From contig CAWGJU010000004.1 in NCBI GenBank assembly GCA_963822985.1, positions 1 to 64,000 on the forward strand: a DNA stretch of 64,000 nt, given 5' to 3'. The number at the start of each line of letters is the position of its first letter. Position 1 is the first letter of the stretch. This DNA is from Thermohalobaculum sp963822985. GTDB taxonomy: Bacteria; Pseudomonadota; Alphaproteobacteria; Rhodobacterales; Rhodobacteraceae. The translations under genes and the position numbers were made by a program. Positions 8,951 through 15,962 of the stretch are shown here, piece by piece. The notes below the pieces were generated by a model, which did no database searches, was not told the DNA's origin, and saw nothing but the letters and a program-made list of their open reading frames with translations.

Positions 8951-9246
8951 GCGAGATCGCATCACCAACTCTCTCCCACACCTGCTAAGTCACTGATATC
9001 GCGGTTCCTTCCTGGGGACCGAGCTATGCTGGAGGGCACAGCGCCGAAGTTCGCCAGCGACAGCCCGGAATTTTGGGAAGCCACCCGGAGTCCAGGCATC
9101 CGCCCATCGCTGAATAAGCACGCAGCAACAAAGACTTAGACCAGCGCAGGGGTGGACTCCTCGGTGGACTTCGGAAGCCATCGGAGTCCACCTCCTGGAG
9201 TTCCAGCACGCCGGAATCCAGCTGCCCGAGGAAAAGGGGTAGCTCA
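8951..9246. other. intergenic, nothing recognised
   Basis: Short frames on both strands lack family features. No terminator or repeat stands out, apart from small repeated phrases around GGAGTCCA (near 9150-9200). Confidence 0.4.
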
Positions 9247-10440
9247 TCACTTCGCGGGAGCGCCGACCACACCTGCAGGCGCACCCCGGGCCTGCTCCAA
9301 CCTGAAAGCGAGCAGCAGCACGAGGCAAAGTGCTGTGCTGGCAGTGCCGAAAACGATCGCCGCGTTTGAGCTGCCTAAAGCGTCGCTCGCATACCCGCCG
9401 AGGATCGGGAACACAGCCGATCCAACGAAGAACCAGGCGAAGTAGTAGCCGAGGCCCGACGCGCGCAACTCTTCCCGAAGGGCCTCCGACGGCAGAGTAG
9501 CCATCGCCGCGGCGCCAAACGCGAGGGCAAAGCCGAACGGCAGGAAGACGAACCCGGGAGCTCCGGCTGCGATCAGACTGCCGAGGAGGATACTCGCCGC
9601 GAGCCCGCCTACCATCACGAGGTTCGCTGCCTTCCAGCGGGTCGCGACCCAGCCACCCAGCGGCAGCGCAACCAGGAAAGCCCAGGACATCAGGCTGGCC
9701 GAGGCGGCGCCGTCCGTTGCAGTCGCTCCGCGCTCGATGAGCAGTATCGTACCGAACCCCAGAAAGAGGACGTATGCGCCGTTCACGAACGTCCACAGGA
9801 GACCAGCGATGGTGATGAGCCGGAACTCGCGACGGGTGAGTGCGCTCAGCGGCGCCTGTGCACGACCCGCAGCTCCCGGCGGAGCACGATAGTAAACAGC
9901 GAGCAGGAGGAGCGCGATAGCGCAGCCCAGCGCAGGGACGTGGAACGCCGTCGGCCAACCGGCTTCCGCCGCAAGGGCAGTGAGACCAAACTGACCGGCC
10001 GCGTGACCGACCGGCCAGCCGATGATGAAGATCGACATCGCCAGGAAGAGCTCGCGCCCGACGAACCAGTCAAAGACCATCTTGGTCATGAGGACCATCA
10101 GGAACACGGCCCCGGCGCCGTTCAGCACTCGCCCGGCGAGCATGACGTTCCAGTCAGCCGCGAATCCCGATACCGCAATGCCGATCATCATCAAGGAAAG
10201 ACCAAGCAGCACCATTGGCTTGTCGCCGTACCGGCTGCCCAGAGTTCCGGCCGGGATTGCGAGGACGATGCCGGGCAGCATGAAGAGCCCCACGAGCAAG
10301 CCGACGCTTGCGAGGTCGATGCCGAAATCGTGCATCAGGAATGGCGCCGCGGACCCGGCCGACTGAAACGACAGTCCGAGCGCGAGCCTCGCCGAAAAGA
10401 GGACGGCGAGCATCGACCAGCGGTCGGGCAGCATGGGCAT
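9247..10440 (-). CDS. MFS transporter (CynX/NimT-like)
   Basis: This is a 397-aa inner-membrane protein with about 12 hydrophobic segments in the usual 6+6 layout. Markers are LGSRYGDKPMVLLG in the loop between helices 2 and 3, and GAVFLMVLMTKMVFDW and IFIIGWPVG further on. The start is set at 10440 because GGGGAG lies five bases upstream, although the frame stays open further upstream without family sequence. The substrate is unknown. CynX/NimT-type relatives move small anions or nitroimidazole-like compounds. It lies among mobile DNA and is divergent from the methyltransferase gene, so it is probably cargo. Confidence 0.8.
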   Translation of the reverse strand: MPMLPDRWSMLAVLFSARLALGLSFQSAGSAAPFLMHDFGIDLASVGLLVGLFMLPGIVLAIPAGTLGSRYGDKPMVLLGLSLMMIGIAVSGFAADWNVMLAGRVLNGAGAVFLMVLMTKMVFDWFVGRELFLAMSIFIIGWPVGHAAGQFGLTALAAEAGWPTAFHVPALGCAIALLLLAVYYRAPPGAAGRAQAPLSALTRREFRLITIAGLLWTFVNGAYVLFLGFGTILLIERGATATDGAASASLMSWAFLVALPLGGWVATRWKAANLVMVGGLAASILLGSLIAAGAPGFVFLPFGFALAFGAAAMATLPSEALREELRASGLGYYFAWFFVGSAVFPILGGYASDALGSSNAAIVFGTASTALCLVLLLAFRLEQARGAPAGVVGAPAK

Positions 10441-10566
10441 GAAACTCCCCGTGGAGGCTTGAGTCCCAGCAACAGCATTGTCGCACCATACTGCTGCTAC
10501 GAAAACCCGCGACGCTCGCGGGCTATTGATCCAATCCCCTTGTCCACATCTTCGGGACCGACCTGC

Positions 10567-11607
10567 ATGACCCTCGGCTTCGCGCCAGAGACGATCGAGT
10601 CGTGGCCGCTTGAGCGGCTCCGCCCCTACGCGCAGAACGCAAAGACGCATGGGCCGGACCAGGTCGCGCGGATCGCCGCCAGCATCGCCGAGTTCGGCTG
10701 GACCGTGCCGGTGCTGGTCGCCGACGATGGCGAGATCATCGCCGGGCACGGCCGCATTCTGGCCGCGACGGAGCTCGGGCTGGGCGACCTCTGGATCCTC
10801 GGCGACCATCGCCTGCTCTGCGGCGACAGCACGAAGCGCGAGGACGTCCGCCGGCTGATGAACGGCGAGCGCGCGGTCCTCTTTGCCAGCGATCCGCCTT
10901 ATCTAGTGGACTACGACGGCTCTAACCATCCGACGCGGAACAAGGATTGGTCGCAGAGCTACGGCGTGACCTGGGACGACAGCAGCCAGGGCGCCGAGCT
11001 CTACGACGGCTTCATCTCGACCGCCGTCGCCGAGGCGATCACGGAGAACGCCGCCTGGTACTGCTGGCATGCCTCGCGCCGCCAGGCGATGCTCGAGGCG
11101 TGCTGGGAGAAGGCGGGCGCCTTCGTGCATCAGCAGATCATCTGGGTAAAGGACCGGGGCGTGCTGACCCGGTCGCACTATCTCTGGAAGCACGAGCCTT
11201 GCTTCATGGGATGGCGCCGGCCGCACCGGCCGCCGAAGGTGGCGGACGAGACGCTGTCCTCAACCTGGCCGCTGCCGAGCTTTCATCGCGACGACCGGCC
11301 GGACCACCCGACGCCAAAGCCGCTCGACTGCTTCGGGATCCCGATGCGTCAGCACGTGCCGCGCGGCGGGCTCTGCTACGAGCCGTTCTCGGGCTCGGGC
11401 TCGCAAATCATGGCCGGCGAGGCGAACGGCCGGCGGGTCTACGCCATGGAGATCAGCCCGGCCTATGTCGACGTCGCGGTCGAGCGCTGGCAGACCGAGA
11501 CCGGCCGCGGCGCGGTACTGGACGGCGATCGCCGGAGCTTCGCCGAGGTAAGGCAGGAGCGGATCGGGGCGGAGCCGGCGCAGTCGCCGGAGGAGGTCGC
11601 GGCCTGA
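10567..11607 (+). CDS. phage-type DNA methyltransferase with ParB-like domain, internally shortened
   Basis: This is a 346-aa adenine/cytosine-N4 DNA methylase fused to a ParB-like domain. The ParB-like part (about 10-70) has LRPYAQNAKTH and GEIIAGHGR. The methylase part has GDLWILGDHRLLCGDS, the catalytic DPPY (109-112), HPTPKP and the SAM-binding EPFSGSGSQ. Related phage proteins carry roughly 60-90 residues between the ParB-like box and GDLWILGDH. Here ATELGLG joins it directly, so the middle is deleted in frame. All methylase motifs remain, so it may still work. No restriction partner is nearby, which suggests a phage orphan. Confidence 0.8.
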   Translation: MTLGFAPETIESWPLERLRPYAQNAKTHGPDQVARIAASIAEFGWTVPVLVADDGEIIAGHGRILAATELGLGDLWILGDHRLLCGDSTKREDVRRLMNGERAVLFASDPPYLVDYDGSNHPTRNKDWSQSYGVTWDDSSQGAELYDGFISTAVAEAITENAAWYCWHASRRQAMLEACWEKAGAFVHQQIIWVKDRGVLTRSHYLWKHEPCFMGWRRPHRPPKVADETLSSTWPLPSFHRDDRPDHPTPKPLDCFGIPMRQHVPRGGLCYEPFSGSGSQIMAGEANGRRVYAMEISPAYVDVAVERWQTETGRGAVLDGDRRSFAEVRQERIGAEPAQSPEEVAA

Positions 11608-11645
11608 ACTGCAGCATGCCGCACGGGACGTGCTAGGCTGCGCCG

Positions 11646-12026
11646 ATGCTGGGCTTCTTCAACATCTTCGGCCGGTCGCCGAACCTCAGGGCCCTGGACC
11701 AGGCGCTGCGCGATGCCGGGGTGCACCCGCGCACCATGCCCGAGGCAGTGAAGCTGACGGCCGTTCGGCTCCTGCGCGAGCGCGCGGGCGGGGGCGTCCC
11801 GGAAGCCGCGTTTGGCGACGCCGGGCAGTTGCTCGGGTTCTGCGTGCTCGGCAGCGACCAGTTCATCGCCAGCAACAGCATCCCGGCGGCCCAACGCGTC
11901 GAGAGCCGAATGGAGCGCGCGATCGCGTTCGGCGACAGCCTCGATGCCAAGCTTCTTCTGCTGGCGCTGCATGCCGGCATCATGGTCGCCGAGGTCGCTG
12001 ACCGGTTCGACGTCGAGATCAGCTAA
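11646..12026 (+). CDS. hypothetical protein, phage-associated
   Basis: This is a 126-aa, mostly helical protein with no signal peptide or metal motif. It has a predicted helix MERAIAFGDSLDAKLLLLALHAGIM-like segment late in the chain. It follows the methylase by 38 bp on the same strand and sits among phage-type genes. I do not recognise the family. Confidence 0.5.
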   Translation: MLGFFNIFGRSPNLRALDQALRDAGVHPRTMPEAVKLTAVRLLRERAGGGVPEAAFGDAGQLLGFCVLGSDQFIASNSIPAAQRVESRMERAIAFGDSLDAKLLLLALHAGIMVAEVADRFDVEIS

Positions 12027-12061
12027 GCACACTGGACATTCGACCCGGCGAGGATGAACGC

Positions 12062-12310
12062 GTGAAGCAATCCAGACTCATGTCGCTCGTCGAGGCGATC
12101 GCGAACGTCGTGGTCGGCTACGGCATCGCCGTGCTGACGCAGCTGGTCGTCTTCCCGTGGTTCGGGCTGCCTGCGCGGATAGGCGATGCGCTTGCCATCG
12201 GCGCCATCTACACCTGCATATCGATCATCCGCTCGTTCGCGCTCCGGCGAATGTTTGAGGGGCTGCGTGTGTCCGGACGTCGGTGCCAGAACGGACGTCG
12301 TCCAGCTTAG
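12062..12310 (+). CDS. small membrane protein (DUF7220-like)
   Basis: This is an 82-aa protein from a GTG start with two hydrophobic segments (IANVVVGYGIAVLTQLVVF and ALAIGAIYTCISIIRSF) ending in RRMFE. Small proteins with this two-helix layout and a SLVEAIANV opening are common near phage packaging genes and have been grouped as a DUF. The last 15 residues look unconserved, so the gene may be truncated or end in foreign sequence. Function is unknown. Confidence 0.55.
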   Translation: MKQSRLMSLVEAIANVVVGYGIAVLTQLVVFPWFGLPARIGDALAIGAIYTCISIIRSFALRRMFEGLRVSGRRCQNGRRPA

Positions 12311-12322
12311 CGGCATAACGGA

Positions 12323-12727
12323 TCAAGCTCGCGGGAAGATCTCCACGACATGGAAGCGCTCGCAGACGACTTCCATGTCTGGGCTGAAGCCACCGTTTCG
12401 GCCGAAATACTCTTCATGGCCGGCGCGCCACTCGTCGAAGGTGCCCTCGCCCTCGGCCAACGCAAAGCTCTCGTCGACCTCATGGAACCGGCGCACCTCG
12501 ACCGACAGTATCTCGATCGCGCAGGCAGGGTTGCCGCTGCCATCAAGAACCACATCACGCCGCCCGACCTGCGGAAGCGGCTCCTTCCCCGGACCGAAGT
12601 TGCGCAGAGCGCCGCAGGTAGCAGTCTTCGCGCCCGCGAGGACGAGCGCGAGCAGCTCATCCGCAAGCGCAGGCGAGTCCCCGAAGCTGAAGCGAACTGC
12701 TTCGGCGTATACGTCCGGCAGCTTCAT
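12323..12727 (-). CDS. ASCH domain protein
   Basis: This is a 134-aa protein starting MKLPDVYAEA at 12727. The ASCH fold pattern is clear: FSFGDSPALADELLALVLAGAKTAT at the N terminus, then GDVVLDGSGNPACAIEI-like strands and VCERFHVVE at the end. ASCH proteins bind RNA or modified nucleosides, and some are ac4C amidohydrolases (YqfB type). The frame runs further upstream to 12808, but that part lacks family sequence. It points against its phage-like neighbours. Confidence 0.75.
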   Translation of the reverse strand: MKLPDVYAEAVRFSFGDSPALADELLALVLAGAKTATCGALRNFGPGKEPLPQVGRRDVVLDGSGNPACAIEILSVEVRRFHEVDESFALAEGEGTFDEWRAGHEEYFGRNGGFSPDMEVVCERFHVVEIFPRA

Positions 12728-12826
12728 GGCTTGGCCCGCTGTGGTGGCTAAGGGCTCAAAGGAGCCAGAGCGGAGTAGATACGTCAAGCGGCGGGGGCCG
12801 CCATGCACGGCGCCCCGCCTCGTCGG

Positions 12827-13290
12827 TCAGGCCTCGGCCGGTAGTTTGTAGACCCGCCCCCTGTTCTCGACTTTCTCGGAGGTAACCTCGAGCCCGAGCT
12901 TCTTTTTCAGCGCCCCGGCGATGGCGCCGCGAGTGGTGTGTTGCTGCCAGCCGAGGGCGTCGCTGATCTCCTTGATGCTGGCGCCCTCGGGGCTGCGGAG
13001 CATCTCGATCAGGATCGCCTGCTTGGTGTCGGTGCGCACCTTGCGCTCCTTCGGCTCGGCGGTGTCTGCCACCGTTTCGCCCGCGGGCGCGCCCTCGTCC
13101 GGACTGGCGTCCTCCGTCGCCGCGCCGTCGTCCTGGCCGTCCGTGGCGCCCTCCGTCGCGGTGTCGGGCGCGCCTCCGTCCTCCGGCTCGCAGTTGATGG
13201 CGGCGAGGCCGGCCTTGGTGATGTAGAGCAGGATGGAGCGGCCGTCGTCATCCTGGCGCCAGACCCGGTTCCGTCGACCAGGCGGCCGAG
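12827..13290 (-). CDS. DUF3489 protein, N-terminally truncated
   Basis: The C-terminal 80 residues are a DUF3489 domain: TKQAILIEMLRSPEGASIKEI, then ALGWQQHTTRGAIAGALKK and a final GRVYKLPAEA. This is a winged-helix-like fold common in plasmid and phage regions. A GTG at 13072 could start it, but the same frame reads well further upstream, through an acidic Ala-rich linker and a strand pair RVWRQDDDGRSILLYITKAG, to about 13290. There it meets phage DNA on the other strand. The natural gene is therefore longer and has lost its 5' end. Confidence 0.65.
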
Positions 13291-13350
13291 ATCACCGCCA
13301 AGCACGCCCAGCTGGTCGCAGCCGGCATCGTCCCGCGCGACACCGCATGA
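13271..13350 (+). pseudogene. 3' end of a phage head gene
   Basis: A short plus-strand frame reads VDQAAEITAKHAQLVAAGIV and ends at TGA 13348-13350. It is followed, 75 bp later, by the start of a phage capsid gene. This order fits the gene just upstream of a lambda-type major capsid gene. It is only 26 codons and its family cannot be named. Confidence 0.35.
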
Positions 13351-13425
13351 TCCTGGGCCGCCCGATCCGGGCGGCTGCCATTCCCGGGCGCTGGCCCGCT
13401 TCCCAATCAATAGGAGACCGACCCG

Positions 13426-13536
13426 ATGGTCGTGATGAACCCGTTCGACGCGGGCGGCTATTCGCTCGCCGAGATGACCGAGGCGATCAACATCCTGCCG
13501 AACGTCTACACCCGGCTCGGAGGCATGGGCCTCAGG
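13426..13536 (+). pseudogene. phage major capsid protein (GpE type), 5' fragment
   Basis: The frame opens with a well-placed RBS (AGGAGA) and reads MVVMNPFDAGGYSLAEMTEA then INILPNVYTRLGGMGL, the typical N terminus of lambda GpE-like major capsid proteins. After 37 codons it runs into the antisense of the MucR-type gene, so only the first tenth of the gene remains. It marks a former prophage head module. Confidence 0.6.
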
Positions 13537-14002
13537 CTGCCGTCTTTGAGCGCGAGCGCTTTGCCTTCGGCTGTGGCGCGGGCTCTGCCTCGACGAGGCG
13601 CGGCTTGCGTCCGAGCCCGATCTTCCTGGCAAGCTCCTGGCGCTTCCTCGCATAGGCCGGCGCCACCATCGGATAGTCGTGCGGCAGTCCCCACTTCGCC
13701 CAGTATTCGGCGGGCGTCATATCGTAAGCCGTCGCAAGATGTCGCTTCAGCATCTTCAACTTCTTTCCGTCTTCGAGGCAGATGATGTAGTCATCGGTCA
13801 CCGATTTCTTCGGATTGACGGCCGGCTTCAGCTCGACCTCTGGCTCGGGAGCCGGCACGCTCAGCCCGTTCAGCGTCGAATAGACCATCTGAATCAGGCC
13901 GGGCAGCTCTCCCAGCGGCACCGGATTGTTCGAGACATGCGCGCTGACGATTTCCGAGGTGATCTGCAGCAGATCGTCGTGATCGATGACACGATCGGTC
14001 AT
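13532..14002 (-). CDS. mucR: MucR/Ros-type transcriptional regulator
   Basis: This is a 156-aa protein starting MTDRVIDHDD at 14002, nine bases from GGAG, with another ATG two codons before. The N-terminal helix LLQITSEIVSAHVSNNPV is the MucR oligomerisation part. The DNA-binding part is ICLEDGKKLKMLKRHLATAYDMTP followed by EYWAKWGLPHDYPMVAPAYA. Ros/MucR proteins repress exopolysaccharide, motility or cell-cycle genes. Here the second Cys and last His of the usual C2H2 finger are replaced (CLED; AYD), as in zinc-independent relatives. It overlaps the end of the capsid fragment and is probably part of the accessory island. Confidence 0.8.
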   Translation of the reverse strand: MTDRVIDHDDLLQITSEIVSAHVSNNPVPLGELPGLIQMVYSTLNGLSVPAPEPEVELKPAVNPKKSVTDDYIICLEDGKKLKMLKRHLATAYDMTPAEYWAKWGLPHDYPMVAPAYARKRQELARKIGLGRKPRLVEAEPAPQPKAKRSRSKTAA

Positions 14003-14241
14003 TAACATTTGCTCCTTCGTTTCGGGATGCGAGCGGTTGATCCGGGTACTGCGCCGACTTCTATGGCGACAGATTTCCGTTCGCTGCTCGATTCTTCGTT
14101 CTTCTGGCGCGTCTCTACCAGTCCGCACGGAGGTTGCAGTGAATTATGCGGCGCTCCTTTACGGTCCGATCTACGTCACCTTCGGAGTACCGACTTCGCT
14201 GACGCCGAACCGTGCCGATGTTGCACCGGTTGCGGTCACCA
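14003..14241. promoter_or_regulatory. upstream region of mucR
   Basis: This 239-bp non-coding stretch contains the mucR RBS (AAGGAGC, next to the start). No operator or clear promoter boxes could be picked out. Confidence 0.3.
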
Positions 14242-14368
14242 TCATCGAGCGGACGAGGAGCTCTTCAGCATGAGCCACCAGCGGTGCGCCCGCGCGAGCG
14301 CCTTCACCAGCGCGCTGTCCATGCGCTGAGGCGGGCGGTCTGGGGTGATGACCAGCTTGCGGCCTCGT
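14242..14368 (-). pseudogene. serine recombinase C-terminal fragment (second)
   Basis: The minus strand reads GRKLVITPDRPPQRMDSALV then KALARAHRWWLMLKS, the tail seen in large serine recombinases of alphaproteobacterial phages and islands (RVDxALVKALARAHRW). It is about 40 codons and has no catalytic domain. It repeats the fragment at 14700-14930 in the same direction. Confidence 0.55.
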
Positions 14369-14470
14369 GCATCGGGCGGAACGGGTAGCCCTCGCTCGAA
14401 TACCCCGGCACGCCCGTCGTCTTTACTGCCACATTGGGAAACCGGGCCAACGCCAACAGGTCGGGCATTT
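14360..14470 (-). pseudogene. amidohydrolase (TIM-barrel) fragment
   Basis: About 36 codons on the minus strand read MPDLLALARFPNVAVKTTGV then PGYSSEGYPFRPMHEAA, characteristic of amidohydrolase_2 enzymes of the lactonase/decarboxylase type. Both ends are joined to unrelated sequence (UvrD upstream, recombinase tail downstream). Confidence 0.5.
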
Positions 14471-14472
14471 GC

Positions 14473-14670
14473 GCGCCGCAGGTCGGCGCCTTCGACGACC
14501 AGGTGCGCGACCCGGTGCACCAGCGTCCTCGTCTTGCCCGACCCGGCGCCCGCGATCACCAGCAGCGGCCCGGCCGGCGCGCCACCACCGTGCAGCACGG
14601 CCCGCCGCTGCTCGGCATTGAGGCGCGAGAGGTAGTCAGGCCCCGGCCGGTTTTCGCCAACATCGAGCAT
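14473..14670 (-). pseudogene. UvrD/PcrA helicase N-terminal fragment
   Basis: The frame starts MLDVGENRPG at 14670 and reads YLSRLNAEQRRAVLHGGG, then LLVIAGAGSGKTRTLVHRVAHLV. These are the Q motif and Walker A box of UvrD-type SF1 helicases. It stops matching after GADLRR, so only about 66 of some 700 residues remain. It may be the start of a real helicase gene captured by rearrangement. Confidence 0.65.
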
Positions 14671-14699
14671 CCGCACAGGAAACCCTGTTTCTGATTTGT

Positions 14700-14930
14700 T
14701 CGCAAGCGCCGATCCGAGGAGCTGTCTCACCCTCCGGCGGCCGCCCGTCTAGGATTTCCTTCTCGGCCGCGGCGAGCTCGGTGAAGCTGCTCACTCCCCC
14801 GGTCTCAATCATCCGCCGCCAGCGGTCCGCACGGGCGAGCGCTTTGATCAGCGCGCTGTCGACGCGCGGCCGCGGGCGGTGGGTGGTGCCGTCCGGCGTG
14901 ATCACAAGCTACCGCCCCCGCGCTTCCGTC
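14700..14930 (-). pseudogene. serine recombinase C-terminal fragment (first)
   Basis: This reads LVITPDGTTHRPRPRVDSAL, IKALARADRWRRMIETGG, FTELAAAEK, then EILDGRPPEGE. Intact relatives have about 20-25 residues (the IN-PSYV helix-turn-helix) between AAAEK and EILDGR, so there is an internal deletion. A TAG stands where the Lys of GRKLV should be (about 14910). It is dead, and a direct repeat of the fragment at 14242-14368. Confidence 0.6.
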
Positions 14931-15162
14931 AGGTGCTGGGGCGGAAGTGGACACTCGGCTGGGCCGCTCGACGGCATAGATGCGGACGGAGCTGTCATTC
15001 AATGTGAGCGGGACAAATGGCAGCTTTCGGATGAGATAAGGACAGTCTATTGTCGCGACCACAAATCTCGAGCAATCCTGAAAGTCGCTTGATCTTCTGG
15101 GTCGAGTTGCAGCAACATGGTACAATACCTCTAAGCTTAGAAGGCGCAGAGGGAATTCCCGC

Positions 15163-15720
15163 ATGGGCGATATCACCCGCATCCGTGTTCATGGCTCGGC
15201 GGCAAGGGCGGTGATTGGCGGGCGGGAGGCGGACGATCCGGAGAGCATCATCCCGGTCGTCGGCAGCTATGTGGGCGGGGTCATCCGGCCGAACTTCTCG
15301 GGCCCTATCTGGTGCTGGCTGCCGGTGCCGATCTATCCACGTTTTTCGGGCGACACGGTCAAGGTCGTGGGCGCACGGATCGACTTCCAGCGCAACTTCA
15401 TCTCGGATCGGTTGCGCACGGGCGAGATCGAGCTCGGCGCCGCCGAGGTGGTGCGCGACGGTGGCGGACCGCAGATCGCGCGGATCGGCAATATCCGATT
15501 TCTCAATCGGCGCCTCCGGAGCGTCGACATCAGCGAAGCACAGGGGAAGGAGTTCGTGATTTTCGACAGGTCCTTCTTCGCTGGAGGGGAGGGAGTGCCC
15601 GTGGGCGAACATGCCTGCGCTGTGGGCATCCAGTTCCTCGTCAATCCGCGGGAGCCGGCGCAGCCCGGGGCCAACATCGCGGTCTTCTCCGCTGAAGTGA
15701 CAATCGAGGAGACGAGTTGA
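15163..15720 (+). CDS. hypothetical protein, 185 aa
   Basis: The protein starts MGDITRIRVHG with an AGAGGGAATT region upstream. It is strand-rich, has no signal peptide or membrane segment, and carries a WCWLPVPIYPRFSG phrase around residue 50. The composition suggests a beta-sandwich. No known catalytic motif is visible and I do not recognise the family. It converges on the CHAT operon and sits at the edge of the fragment zone, so it may be cargo or a partner of that operon. Its smooth coding character argues it is a real gene. Confidence 0.55.
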   Translation: MGDITRIRVHGSAARAVIGGREADDPESIIPVVGSYVGGVIRPNFSGPIWCWLPVPIYPRFSGDTVKVVGARIDFQRNFISDRLRTGEIELGAAEVVRDGGGPQIARIGNIRFLNRRLRSVDISEAQGKEFVIFDRSFFAGGEGVPVGEHACAVGIQFLVNPREPAQPGANIAVFSAEVTIEETS

Positions 15721-15962
15721 GGACGCGTCTGTGGCCGCCGCGCCCGGTCCCCGCCTTGGCCGTGACGAGGGTTCCGGCCCCAAATGCGACAGGTTTGACG
15801 GCGAAGCTGCCGAGGTCATCGCGTCGAGACGCGCGCCCGGACCCCACGGAGAGCCCACAAGGCGACCTGTTCGCTGGACCGCCAATAGGTTCCGGCACGC
15901 CTGGAGCACCACGATCGCGGGACCGGCCCACGAAGCCTGCTTACTACCATCGGTCCTGCGAT
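15721..15962. other. convergent intergenic region
   Basis: This is about 240 bp between two convergent genes. No repeat, RNA gene or clear Rho-independent terminator could be made out. Confidence 0.35.
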
